16,945 nucleotides of DNA from NCBI GenBank assembly GCA_035720945.1, contig DASTNK010000004.1:1-16945 (forward strand), given 5' to 3'. The translations under genes and the position numbers were made by a program. Origin of the DNA: SCQX01 sp035720945. Lineage in GTDB: Bacteria; Pseudomonadota; Gammaproteobacteria; Burkholderiales; Burkholderiaceae_B. Below the pieces are notes generated by a model. It was not told the origin of the DNA. It was given only the letters and a program-made list of their open reading frames with translations, and ran no database searches. Every line of letters starts with the position of its first letter. Within the stretch, counting starts at the first letter, position 1. Below, in pieces: positions 8,871 through 15,968 of this stretch.

Positions 8871-9770
8871 ATGCACTTCAAAACGGTCGCGTTCGTCGGC
8901 AGGCACCAGGACCACGGCCTCGATGGCCCGTTACGCACACTCGCGGCGCATCTGCGTCGCGCAGGTTGCGACGTCCTCGTCGAAACCGACACCGCCAGCA
9001 ATACCCGCATCACGGAATACCCGGTATGCGGGTACGACGAAATCGGCGCGCGCGCCGATCTGGCCGTCATCATGGGTGGCGACGGCACCATGCTGGGCGC
9101 CGGCAGGCGTCTGGCAGGCACACGCGTTCCCCTCATCGGCATCAACCATGGGCGTCTCGGCTTCATCACCGACATCCCCCTGCAGAACGCCGTCGAAGCC
9201 CTCACCAGTGTCATAAACGGCAATTTCGAAGCCGAAGACCGCGTCCTGCTGGAAGGCCGCGTCGTGCGCGGCGACCAAACCCTGTATTCGGGCGTGGCCC
9301 TCAACGACGTCGTCATCAACCGCGCGGGCCGCGGCGGCATGATCGAATTGCGGGTCGAGCTCGATGGCACGTTCATGTACAGCCAGCGCGCCGACGGCCT
9401 CATCATGGCCACGCCCACCGGTTCCACGGCGTATTCGCTGTCGGCCAACGGCCCCATCCTGCACCCCAGCGTCAAGGCCATCGTCCTGGTGCCCGTGGCC
9501 CCGCAAACCCTGTCGAACCGTCCCATCGTCATCCCTGAAAGCGGCACGCTCAGCCTGACCATCACCGCGCTCGGGCGGGTAGACTCCGGCGCCAGCGTGC
9601 ACTTCGACATGCAGACCTGGTCCGACTGCCAGCCCGGCGACCGCATCGACGTGCGTTGCGCGCCACACACCGTGCGCTTCATCCACCCCTCCGGCTACAG
9701 CTTTTTCTCGACACTGCGTCGCAAGCTGCACTGGAACCACATGCCCCGTCCCACCGACGAGGAAGACTAG
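8871..9770 (+). CDS. nadK: NAD kinase
   Basis: NadK phosphorylates NAD to NADP using ATP or polyphosphate. The chosen ATG at 8871 gives 299 residues, a usual length for the family, with GAGG 10 nt upstream. The frame is open back to 8685, but that would run through the promoter and into the hrcA start. Motifs seen are GGDGTML at 69-75 (catalytic GGDG), INHGRLGFITD near 91-101, LNDVVINR at 145-151 and ATPTGSTAYSLSANGP at 180-195 (NAD-binding loop). recN follows after 16 bp, so the two are probably cotranscribed. Confidence 0.97.
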   Translation: MHFKTVAFVGRHQDHGLDGPLRTLAAHLRRAGCDVLVETDTASNTRITEYPVCGYDEIGARADLAVIMGGDGTMLGAGRRLAGTRVPLIGINHGRLGFITDIPLQNAVEALTSVINGNFEAEDRVLLEGRVVRGDQTLYSGVALNDVVINRAGRGGMIELRVELDGTFMYSQRADGLIMATPTGSTAYSLSANGPILHPSVKAIVLVPVAPQTLSNRPIVIPESGTLSLTITALGRVDSGASVHFDMQTWSDCQPGDRIDVRCAPHTVRFIHPSGYSFFSTLRRKLHWNHMPRPTDEED

Positions 9771-9786
9771 AGCGAACAAGCCCCCG

Positions 9787-11433
9787 ATGCTGCGCACCCT
9801 GCATATCCGCGACTTCGTCATCGTCGACCAGGCCGACATCCCATTCGAGCCCGGCTTCACGGTCTTTTCGGGTGAAACCGGCGCCGGCAAGTCCATCTTG
9901 ATCGACGCCCTGTCATTGGCGCTGGGCGCGCGAACCGACCCGGGTGTCGTCCGCGAAGGCCGCCCGCGCGCCGATGTCAGCGCGGTCTTCGACGCCCCCG
10001 ACACACTCCATGGCTGGTTGCGCGAGCGCGAACTCGATGGCGAGGACGACACGCTCATTCTTCGACGCGTGGTCGACACCCAGGCGCGCAGCCGCGCCTT
10101 CGTCAACGGCCTGCCCGTCACGCTGGCCCAGTTGCGCGAACTGGCTGAACACCTGGTCGACATCCACGGCCAACACGCCCACCAGAGCCTGCTCAAATCG
10201 TCCAGCCAGCGCAACCTGCTCGACGACCAGGGCGGGCACCAAGCCCTGGCCAGCGAAGTCCGCCAGGCGTGGCACGTCTGGCAGCAAGCCGACAAGGCCC
10301 TGCTCGCCGCCACACAAAACGCGGGGCGGATGCAGCAAGAGCGTGAGCGGCTGGCGTGGCAAACGGCCGAACTCGATCGCCTCGACCTGCACGAGGGCGA
10401 ATGGGAAAAGGTGTCCAACGACCACAGCCGCCTGGCGCACGCACAGGCACTGCAAGATGGCGCCCGCCAGGCCCTGGCCGCGCTCGATGGCGACGACACC
10501 TCGGCCCAGCAGTTCCTCGGCGCGGCCGAACATCATCTCAAGAATCTGGTGCGCCACGACGCCCACCTGCAAGGCATTCTGGACACCTTGGCGTCGGCCC
10601 GCATCGCCGCCACCGACGCCGCGTCCGACCTCGGCGGCTATCTCGACCGCCTCGAACTCGACCCCGACAGTCTGGCGCGGGCCGAGCAGCGCATGTCGGC
10701 CATCTTCGAGACCGCGCGCAAGTTCCGGGTCGAGCCCGATGAGCTGCCGGCCTTGCGCCAATCACTGCATGACCAGTCGCAGGCCGCCCAAAGCGCCCAC
10801 GATATTCCCGCGCTCACCGAGCGTGTCGCCGCCGCCCGCAATACCTATGACGCAGCCGCCGTTCGGCTGTCCGATGCCCGCAAAAAAGCCGGCAAGACGC
10901 TGGCGAAACAGGTCACCAAGGCCATGCAGACCCTCGCCATGCGGGGCGGGCGTTTCGACATCTCCCTGGAACCCTGTGAACCTGGCGCACACGGCAGCGA
11001 ACAGGTGGAATTCCTGGTCGCCGCACACGAGGGCGTTACACCGCGTCCCTTGGCAAAGGTCGCGTCGGGCGGCGAATTGGCGCGCCTGTCTCTGGCGCTG
11101 TCAGTCATCGCCAGCCAGGCCGCCCGGGTGCCCACCCTCATTTTCGACGAGGTCGACGCCGGGGTCGGTGGCGCCGTGGCCGAGGTCGTGGGACGCCTGT
11201 TAAGAGAATTGGGCGAACGCCACCAGGTGCTGTGCGTGACGCACCTGCCGCAAGTGGCTGCGCGTGGCGCGCACCATTACGAAGTGCGCAAGGCCACGTC
11301 CGACGGCAGCACGTTATCGATGATCCAGGCGCTGAACCAGCAAGGCCGCGTCGACGAACTCGCCCGCATGCTGGGCGGCCTGACCATCACCGACACCACG
11401 CGCCGACATGCCCGCGAAATGCTGACTGAATGA
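9787..11433 (+). CDS. recN: DNA repair protein RecN
   Basis: RecN is an SMC-like ATPase that acts early in double-strand break repair and holds sister DNA together. The 548-residue protein is close to the usual ~550. Walker A is GETGAGKS at 29-36, in the typical context MLRTLHIRDFVIVD...FTVFSGETGAGKS. A long coiled-coil region covers about 160-380. The signature ASGGELARLSLALSV is near 425-438, Walker B TLIFDEVDAGVGG starts near 450, and the VTHLPQVAA switch is near 483. The ribosome site before the ATG is poor, so it may depend on nadK translation. No LexA-type CTGT-N8-ACAG box was seen upstream of nadK or recN. Confidence 0.97.
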   Translation: MLRTLHIRDFVIVDQADIPFEPGFTVFSGETGAGKSILIDALSLALGARTDPGVVREGRPRADVSAVFDAPDTLHGWLRERELDGEDDTLILRRVVDTQARSRAFVNGLPVTLAQLRELAEHLVDIHGQHAHQSLLKSSSQRNLLDDQGGHQALASEVRQAWHVWQQADKALLAATQNAGRMQQERERLAWQTAELDRLDLHEGEWEKVSNDHSRLAHAQALQDGARQALAALDGDDTSAQQFLGAAEHHLKNLVRHDAHLQGILDTLASARIAATDAASDLGGYLDRLELDPDSLARAEQRMSAIFETARKFRVEPDELPALRQSLHDQSQAAQSAHDIPALTERVAAARNTYDAAAVRLSDARKKAGKTLAKQVTKAMQTLAMRGGRFDISLEPCEPGAHGSEQVEFLVAAHEGVTPRPLAKVASGGELARLSLALSVIASQAARVPTLIFDEVDAGVGGAVAEVVGRLLRELGERHQVLCVTHLPQVAARGAHHYEVRKATSDGSTLSMIQALNQQGRVDELARMLGGLTITDTTRRHAREMLTE

Positions 11434-11449
11434 ATCCCTGCAGCCGCAA

Positions 11450-11467
11450 GCCGCAGATGCATGCGGC
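11450..11467. other. Small hairpin in the recN/fur convergent gap
   Basis: GCCGCA (11450-11455) and TGCGGC (11462-11467) form a 6-bp stem with a 6-nt loop. Neither strand has a following U-tract, so it is at best a weak or Rho-assisted terminator. It is the only structure seen in the 92-bp gap. Confidence 0.3.
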
Positions 11468-11525
11468 ACGGTGGCTTGTTCAACGGATCCGCAGAAGGCC
11501 AGTTACCCCGCCCCCATTTGGACGA

Positions 11526-11960
11526 TCAACGCCCGCCATGATGCGGCAGCTTGGCGCAGTCGGGGCAGATGCCGTAGAGCATCATGGTGTGGCTCTCCAG
11601 TGTGAAGCCGTTTTCCTTGGCCACCTTATGCTGGCGTTTCTCGATGTCGGTGTCGGTGAATTCCACCACCTTGCCACAGTTGGTGCAAATAAGGTGGTCG
11701 TGGTGATCGCCGTCGTTCAGTTCGAACACAGCCTTGCCGCCATCGAACTGGCTGCGCACCAGGATGCCCGCCTGCTCGAACTGCGTCAGCACGCGATACA
11801 CCGTGGCCAGACCGATCTCGACCTCTTCGTTGATCAGGGCGCGATAGACGTCCTCGGCGCTCTGGTGGCGGTGGTCGGCCTTGCGGAAAACATCGAGAAT
11901 CTTCAGGCGCGGAAAGGTCGCCTTCAACCCCATGGTTTTCAACTCGTTCTGTTCGTTCAT
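11526..11960 (-). CDS. fur: Ferric uptake regulator Fur
   Basis: Fur is the iron-responsive dimeric repressor of iron uptake. The 144-residue protein starts at the ATG at 11960. The winged helix covers about 1-80, with LKATFPRLKILDVF and the recognition region IGLATVYRVLTQFEQAGIL. The metal-binding half has HHDH at 86-89, cysteine pairs C92/C95 and C132/C135, and downstream H124 and H140/H141. It is convergent with recN and divergent from bamE; as I recall, recN-fur-bamE is a common betaproteobacterial order. The ribosome site before the ATG is weak. No clear 19-bp Fur box was found in the fur/bamE divergent region. Confidence 0.98.
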   Translation of the reverse strand: MNEQNELKTMGLKATFPRLKILDVFRKADHRHQSAEDVYRALINEEVEIGLATVYRVLTQFEQAGILVRSQFDGGKAVFELNDGDHHDHLICTNCGKVVEFTDTDIEKRQHKVAKENGFTLESHTMMLYGICPDCAKLPHHGGR

Positions 11961-12061
11961 AGCTAAAATGTCTCTGGCTGGAAGTAAGTGGCATCTTCAC
12001 GCCTGGCCCGAACCGGATGGCGCCGCCGCAGGAAAGGCTGATGCGTTTATTCTTAAACCTT

Positions 12062-12067
12062 TATGAT
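12062..12067 (+). promoter_or_regulatory. Probable -10 of bamE-dapB
   Basis: TATGAT is followed by a predicted start near 12074. The only usable in-frame start after that point is the GTG at 12104. A poor -35 (CTGATG, 12038-12043) lies 18 nt upstream. Confidence 0.45.
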
Positions 12068-12079
12068 AACGGTTTTATC
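12065..12079. promoter_or_regulatory. GATAA-N5-TTATC inverted repeat at the bamE promoter
   Basis: GATAA (12065-12069) and TTATC (12075-12079) are a perfect inverted pair overlapping the -10 and the predicted start. The GATAA element recalls Fur half-sites, and fur is the divergent neighbour, but the spacing does not fit the classic box. Operator function is inference. Confidence 0.3.
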
Positions 12080-12103
12080 CGCTATGAATATCAGGGGCAC
12101 TGT

Positions 12104-12781
12104 GTGCTGACAAAAGCAAAATCCCTACGCTCAACCTTGCGTGTGGCACTGGTGGCGGGCGCCACGGCGCTCACGCTGTCGGCCTGTGGCACGACCAATT
12201 GGGGCTTCCCCTATAAAATGGATGTCCAGCAAGGCAACTGGATCACCTCGGAACAGGTCGCGCAACTGCGCAAGGGCATGACACCCGACCAGGTCCGTTT
12301 CATCCTGGGCTCCCCCACCCTGCACGATGTGCTGCATGCCGACCGCTGGGACTACCCCTACCTGAACGAACCCGGATACGGAAAGCGGGAAGACCGCAAT
12401 TTCACGGTCTGGTTCAAGAACGGCCTGCTCGACCACTGGAAGGGTGATGCCCAACCCGACCGGCAACCGTTCCAGAAGACCGATACCGGTGCCAAGGCAA
12501 TCGAAAAATCGGGCTCGGGGGCCGGCGCGCCCGGGTCTGGTACAGCTGGCGCGTCATCCGAAAACGCGAAAACCGGCGCCACAGGCACAGAATCCGGCCA
12601 GGCCGCTCCGGTGAACAGCAGCAGCTACCACGCCCCGACCAACACACTCAAACCAGGCATTGCGCCGGCCAACAACACCACAGACAATCACGTGAGCCGG
12701 CAGTCCGACCTCCTGCTGAAGGCCCCCGCCCCCATCACCGACCCCTCCGCGGGGGGGGCCACAAGCCAGCCCTTGCGCTGA
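12104..12781 (+). CDS. bamE: Outer membrane assembly lipoprotein BamE (OmlA/SmpA family)
   Basis: BamE is a lipoprotein of the BAM complex that inserts beta-barrel proteins into the outer membrane. The chosen start is a GTG at 12104, with AGGGG six bases before it. The frame extends to 12017, but earlier starts lie before the likely transcript start and spoil the signal peptide. The product has 225 residues: signal KSLRSTLRVALVAGATALTL, then lipobox LSAC with the lipidated cysteine at 28. The BamE domain covers about 45-125, with ITSEQVAQLRKGMTPDQV, ILGSPTLHD and RWDYPY. The last ~95 residues are a low-complexity Gly/Ala/Ser/Thr/Pro tail. A G8 run (12751-12758) lies 7 codons before the stop. 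dapB follows after 10 bp. Confidence 0.93.
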   Translation: MLTKAKSLRSTLRVALVAGATALTLSACGTTNWGFPYKMDVQQGNWITSEQVAQLRKGMTPDQVRFILGSPTLHDVLHADRWDYPYLNEPGYGKREDRNFTVWFKNGLLDHWKGDAQPDRQPFQKTDTGAKAIEKSGSGAGAPGSGTAGASSENAKTGATGTESGQAAPVNSSSYHAPTNTLKPGIAPANNTTDNHVSRQSDLLLKAPAPITDPSAGGATSQPLR

Positions 12782-12791
12782 CGGGGGCACC

Positions 12792-13583
12792 ATGCGTATT
12801 GCCATCGCCGGAGCCAACGGCCGCATGGGCCGAATGCTCATCGAAGCCGTACTCGCCAGCCCCGACCTGACTCTCACGGTGGCGCTCGCCCCGCAGGGCG
12901 CCACCTGCCTGGGCGCCGACGCCGGCGCGTTCCTGGGCCGCGACTCGGGCGTGCGCATCACCGACGATCTGAGCGCCCTGGCCCAGGCCGACTGCCTCAT
13001 CGATTTCACACGGCCAGCGGGTACGCTGAATCACCTGCTGGCCTGCCAGGAACACGGCACCCAATGCGTCATCGGCACCACGGGTTTCGATGAACAGGGC
13101 AAGCAAGCCATTCGCGAAGCCAGCAAGAAAATCGCCATCGTCTTTTCCGCCAACATGAGCGTTGGCGTCAACGTGACGCTCAAACTACTGAACATGGCCG
13201 CACACCTGCTGAATGGCGGCTACGATGTGGAAATCTTTGAGGCGCATCACCGCAACAAGGTTGACGCGCCGTCAGGCACCGCGCTGGCCATGGGCGAGGC
13301 CATCGCGGGTGCCTGGGATAAAAAACTGGAAGATATCGCCGACTGGGCCCGTCACGGCGAAACCGGTGCGCGCGAAACAGGAAGGATCGGGTTTTCATCG
13401 TTGCGTGGCGGCGATATCGTCGGTGATCACACCGTCTTCTTCTGCGGCACCGGCGAGCGCATCGAAATCAGCCACCGCTCCAGCAGCCGCGCCACCTATG
13501 CCCAGGGCAGCCTGCGCGCCGCGCGTTATCTTGCCGGCAAAGAGTCCGGCCTGTTCGACATGCAGGACGTGTTGCAGACCTGA
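12792..13583 (+). CDS. dapB: 4-hydroxy-tetrahydrodipicolinate reductase DapB
   Basis: DapB uses NAD(P)H to make tetrahydrodipicolinate in the lysine/diaminopimelate pathway. The 263-residue protein has the Rossmann motif GANGRMGR at 7-14, VIGTTGF, and SANMSVGVN. The family signature EAHHRNKVDAPSGTA carries the catalytic pair H152 and K156 (H159 and K163 in E. coli). RGGDIVGDHTVFF and the C-terminal RAARYL block are also typical. A purine-rich GGGGGC precedes the ATG by a few bases. It lies 10 bp after bamE and is probably cotranscribed with it. It converges with murB; the 123-bp gap holds degenerate repeats and no clear terminator. Confidence 0.97.
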   Translation: MRIAIAGANGRMGRMLIEAVLASPDLTLTVALAPQGATCLGADAGAFLGRDSGVRITDDLSALAQADCLIDFTRPAGTLNHLLACQEHGTQCVIGTTGFDEQGKQAIREASKKIAIVFSANMSVGVNVTLKLLNMAAHLLNGGYDVEIFEAHHRNKVDAPSGTALAMGEAIAGAWDKKLEDIADWARHGETGARETGRIGFSSLRGGDIVGDHTVFFCGTGERIEISHRSSSRATYAQGSLRAARYLAGKESGLFDMQDVLQT

Positions 13584-13630
13584 TGGCCAGCCGACCTGAC
13601 GACTTGCCGGCCTGATGACTGCCAAGCCAA

Positions 13631-13721
13631 CGTGCCAGCCTCGATGAACCGTCACAACAGTGTGCGTGCAATGATGTCGTGGCCGGGGTCGGGCCACATG
13701 CCAGCCTCAATGGACCGCCAC
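13631..13721. repeat. Imperfect 25-bp direct repeat at the murB 3' end
   Basis: Copies at 13631-13655 and 13697-13721 match at 21 of 25 positions, and all four differences are transitions. The offset of 66 bp is a multiple of three, so both copies read in the same murB frame: VAVH-stop-GWHV in the gene copy and VTVHRGWHV in the downstream copy. Further GCCAGCC/GCCGGCC-like blocks occur between 13585 and 13620. Confidence 0.6.
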
Positions 13722-14738
13722 GGGCTCCTGTTCCAGCTCCACGCCAAATCGGGCTGACACATCGCCCCTGACCCGGTTGGCGAGATCAGCCACCGCTTCG
13801 GCATCCGCGCCGCCGTAATTGACCAGCACCAGGGCCTGGCGCTCGTGCACACCCACCGACCCCAGGCGCCGGCCCTTCCAGCCCGCCCGTTCGACCAGCC
13901 AACCCGCCGCCAGCTTGTAGGTGTCGTTCTCCTGTGGGTATGCCACCAGATCCGGCCAACGCGTTTTCAGGGCATGGAAACGATCGGCCGACACCACGGG
14001 GTTCTTGAAAAAACTGCCGACATTGCCTAATCGGGAGGGATCGGGCAGCTTGCGCCGCCGAATGTCGCTGACCGCGTCGAACACTTGGCGCGGCGCGACT
14101 TGCAATGGCGATTCGCCAAAATAGCGTTTCAGGTCGGGATAATCGAGCACGGGCCGCCATTGCTTGGGCAGGCGGAAGCGCACCGACACGATCAGCCAGC
14201 GACCCGGTGGTGCTTGCTTGAATACACTGTCGCGATACGAGAACCGGCAGTCGGTGGGTGTCATGTCGACGAGGCAACCGCCGCGCATGTCCCATGCCTG
14301 CAGGCTGTGGAAACGATCCTTCAGCTCAACCCCGTACGCGCCAATGTTCTGCACCGGCGCCGCGCCAACCGTTCCGGGGATCAGCGCCAGATTTTCAAGG
14401 CCATGCCAGCCGTTCGCGATGCAATGGGCCACGAAATCGTGCCAGACCTCGCCCGCCTGCGCCTCGATCACCCAATCATCGGGGGATTCGTCGTGGACAC
14501 GCACGCCCCGGGATTCCACCTTCACCACCAGACTGTCCAGATGAGGCGCCAGCACAACGTTGCTGCCGCCGCCCAGCACAAACACGCGGTCGTGCGCCTT
14601 CGCCACGTTGGACAGGCCGGCCAATTCCGACATGGACGAGTACCGCCACAGCGCCGACGCCCGCGAAGGCAGGCCAAACGTATTGAACGCCGTCAAATCC
14701 TGGTTGAAACGCTGCGCCGCACTACCGTTTACTGTCAT
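13707..14738 (-). CDS. murB: UDP-N-acetylenolpyruvoylglucosamine reductase MurB
   Basis: MurB is the FAD enzyme that reduces UDP-GlcNAc-enolpyruvate to UDP-MurNAc in peptidoglycan synthesis. The ATG at 14738 gives 343 residues, like the type I E. coli enzyme (342). The frame extends to a TTG at 14786 without adding family sequence. Visible features are NTFGLPS near 19-25 and the FAD-binding VLGGGSNVVLA at 54-64. IPGTVGAAPVQNIGAYG follows at 120-136. The Tyr/Arg of SYRDSVFK are at 168-169. The proton donor serine is S242 in GNVGSFFKNP. The catalytic glutamate is E338 in LEQEPV. Only five residues follow that glutamate, against 17 in E. coli. The gene converges with dapB and diverges from the tRNA promoter. 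Confidence 0.96.
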   Translation of the reverse strand: MTVNGSAAQRFNQDLTAFNTFGLPSRASALWRYSSMSELAGLSNVAKAHDRVFVLGGGSNVVLAPHLDSLVVKVESRGVRVHDESPDDWVIEAQAGEVWHDFVAHCIANGWHGLENLALIPGTVGAAPVQNIGAYGVELKDRFHSLQAWDMRGGCLVDMTPTDCRFSYRDSVFKQAPPGRWLIVSVRFRLPKQWRPVLDYPDLKRYFGESPLQVAPRQVFDAVSDIRRRKLPDPSRLGNVGSFFKNPVVSADRFHALKTRWPDLVAYPQENDTYKLAAGWLVERAGWKGRRLGSVGVHERQALVLVNYGGADAEAVADLANRVRGDVSARFGVELEQEPVAVH

Positions 14739-14827
14739 TGTCCGCACACAAAAAAACACCGCTCGATCGTCAGAATGAGGAAACAAGACCTCAAAACCCG
14801 CACACCGCCTGCTTGTTTGACTTGGAT

Positions 14828-14858
14828 TTGACAGGCTAGGCCGGGGTCATGCTATGAT
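14828..14858 (+). promoter_or_regulatory. Stable-RNA-type promoter upstream of tRNA-Gly
   Basis: A perfect TTGACA -35 (14828-14833) is followed by a 19-nt spacer and an extended -10, TGC-TATGAT (14850-14858). A GC-rich discriminator CCGCTCCCT comes next, of the kind expected at stringently controlled RNA genes. It is about 190 nt from the tRNA. No better promoter was found closer. Confidence 0.55.
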
Positions 14859-15055
14859 TCCGCTCCCTGCTTGAATGTTACTTGATTTTCAGTGGGCGCG
14901 GCCAAGTTGGTTCACCCAGCCGGTTGCCGAAGCTGAAAACTTCATATAGAATGCAGGGCTTGCTTGATTCAGCCTAAACTTGCGATACGCAGACAGTTTC
15001 GCGGAAAGATTGCGGGTATAGGGTTACAGCAGGGTTACAGCAGGATTGCAGCAAC
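14859..15055 (+). other. Leader between the promoter and tRNA-Gly, with a foldable segment
   Basis: No protein gene is seen here. TTTTCAG (14886-14892) pairs with CTGAAAA (14933-14939) and encloses two smaller hairpins: TGGG/CCCA (14893-14896 with 14915-14918) and CGG/CCG (14921-14923 with 14927-14929). This suggests a small three-way junction of ~54 nt. It could be part of the tRNA precursor or a small RNA. There is no terminator between it and the tRNA. Confidence 0.35.
15020..15052 (+). repeat. Three 11-bp tandem repeats just upstream of tRNA-Gly
   Basis: AGGGTTACAGC occurs twice exactly (15020-15030 and 15031-15041) and once with two changes as AGGATTGCAGC (15042-15052). It ends 3 bp before the tRNA. 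Just before it, GCGGGTATAG (15012-15021) matches 9 of 10 bases of the tRNA 5' end. Confidence 0.7.
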
Positions 15056-15131
15056 GCGGGAATAGCTCAGTTGGTAGAGCGCAACCTTGCCAAGGTTGAG
15101 GTCGCGAGTTCGAGACTCGTTTCCCGCTCCA
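15056..15131 (+). tRNA. tRNA-Gly (anticodon GCC)
   Basis: A full cloverleaf is visible. Acceptor GCGGGAA (15056-15062) pairs with TTCCCGC (15121-15127). The D loop has AGCTCAGTTGGTAGAGC. The anticodon stem CAACC/GGTTG encloses TTGCCAA, with anticodon GCC at 15089-15091. The T arm contains GTTCGAG, and the CCA end is encoded (15129-15131). It reads GGC and GGU glycine codons. Confidence 0.98.
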
Positions 15132-15136
15132 GATTC

Positions 15137-15171
15137 AAAAAAGGCCCAAACTTCGGTTTGGGCCTTTTTTT
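15137..15171 (+). terminator. Intrinsic terminator after tRNA-Gly
   Basis: Six A bases, GGCCCAAAC (15143-15151), loop TTCG, GTTTGGGCC (15156-15164) and then seven T bases. The stem is perfect at 9 GC-rich pairs plus 6 A-T pairs, with a C(UUCG)G tetraloop. Flanking A and T runs make it work on either strand, and it insulates the tRNA from the toxin-antitoxin genes. Confidence 0.95.
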
Positions 15172-15237
15172 CGAATGGCGATTCTCTGACCACCTTCACA
15201 ATACACCGGACAACCTCTTCAAACGACCGGATCACAC

Positions 15238-15269
15238 CGATTGAACGAATCGAACGATTTGAGTACACT
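15238..15269 (+). promoter_or_regulatory. Toxin-antitoxin promoter with operator-like half-sites
   Basis: TTGAAC (15241-15246), a 17-nt spacer and TACACT (15264-15269) make a good sigma-70 promoter. CGATT (15238-15242), AATCG (15248-15252) and CGATT (15255-15259) alternate in orientation across it. AATCG-AA-CGATT is a perfect inverted pair between the -35 and -10. This fits autorepression by the antitoxin. Confidence 0.6.
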
Positions 15270-15298
15270 GACCTCATAGACTTGCACGAGGCGTTGAA

Positions 15299-15550
15299 AT
15301 GCAAACCTTTACCGCCAATGAGGCAAAAACTCGATTCGGTGAACTGATAGACCGGGTGCAGCGCGAGCCCATCCAAGTCACGCGGCGCAACCGTGTCGTC
15401 GGCGTCATGGTTTCCGCTGAAGACTACCACGCGATGCGTGAGTTCTATGCGGATCGGCTACGGCGCACCTTGAGGCAAAGTGCCGAAGAAGCTGTGGCCA
15501 AGGGATTGACGGACGAGAAGCTGCAGCAGATCCTGGCCGATGAGGATTGA
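15299..15550 (+). CDS. Type II antitoxin, Phd/YefM family
   Basis: This 83-residue protein would bind the adjacent toxin and repress the operon. The start MQTFTANEAKTRFGELIDRVQ is the classic Phd/YefM N-terminus (A-N-E-A-K-x-x-F-G-E-L). A beta strand QVTRRNRVVGVMVSAEDYHAM completes the DNA-binding fold at about 25-47. The charged helical tail from about 50 to 83 is the expected toxin-neutralising segment. GAGG lies 7 nt before the ATG. Its last 11 bases overlap the toxin start, as expected for coupled translation. It follows the tRNA terminator, and base composition is less GC-rich than the housekeeping genes. Confidence 0.92.
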   Translation: MQTFTANEAKTRFGELIDRVQREPIQVTRRNRVVGVMVSAEDYHAMREFYADRLRRTLRQSAEEAVAKGLTDEKLQQILADED

Positions 15551-15968
15551 ACGCGCCGTCATCGACACCAACGTCTTGATAAGCGCCGCGCTATCGCCCC
15601 GGTCCGCGCCAGCTCAGATCGTGGATTGCCTTCTGCGGCACGCTACTCTGGTCTTTTCAAGAGAAACCTTCGAGGAACTCGAAACCAGGCTCTGGCGTCC
15701 GAAATTCGACCGCTATCTGGACATTGATCGCCGACGCCTGCTATTGCATGACTTCGCCGCAGTGGCCCAATGGGTGGATCTGCCTGTGTCGCCCAGGCCA
15801 ACGTACAGCCGCGATCCCGATGACGACGTGTTCCTCCACACCGCCTTGCTTGGCAAGGCTGAATGGTTGGTAAGTGGCGACAGGGATTTGCTGGAGCTCG
15901 CTGCTGGCGACTGGGGGTTCGAAATCCTATCGCCAGCTCAGGCTCTGAAAAAATGGCATCAAAAATGA
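15540..15968 (+). CDS. PIN-domain toxin (probable ribonuclease), COG1569-like
   Basis: This 142-residue PIN-fold protein probably cleaves RNA when not held by the upstream antitoxin. The opening strand RAVIDTNVLISA carries the first metal-binding aspartate, D9. An acidic position follows in SRETFEELETRL (E42-E46). The DPDDDVFLHTAL block supplies D92-D96, and SGDRDLLEL supplies D114/D116. This acidic set is complete, so the nuclease looks active. The length and the SPRSAPAQIVD block fit the PIN family paired with Phd-like antitoxins. The target RNA is not predictable from the sequence. Its stop overlaps a following short frame as ATGA. Confidence 0.9.
   Translation: MRIERAVIDTNVLISAALSPRSAPAQIVDCLLRHATLVFSRETFEELETRLWRPKFDRYLDIDRRRLLLHDFAAVAQWVDLPVSPRPTYSRDPDDDVFLHTALLGKAEWLVSGDRDLLELAAGDWGFEILSPAQALKKWHQK

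Noticed and set aside
8180..9538. 452-codon plus-strand frame opposite hrcA running into nadK
   Set aside because: It is a shadow of hrcA and nadK in other frames, of biased composition and with no recognisable domain.
9771..9786. LexA box for recN
   Set aside because: No CTGT-N8-ACAG pattern in the nadK-recN gap or in the nadK leader.
13395..13697. 100-codon minus-strand frame after murB
   Set aside because: It arises from read-through frame across the murB-end repeat and the dapB antisense strand. It has no ribosome site or family motif.
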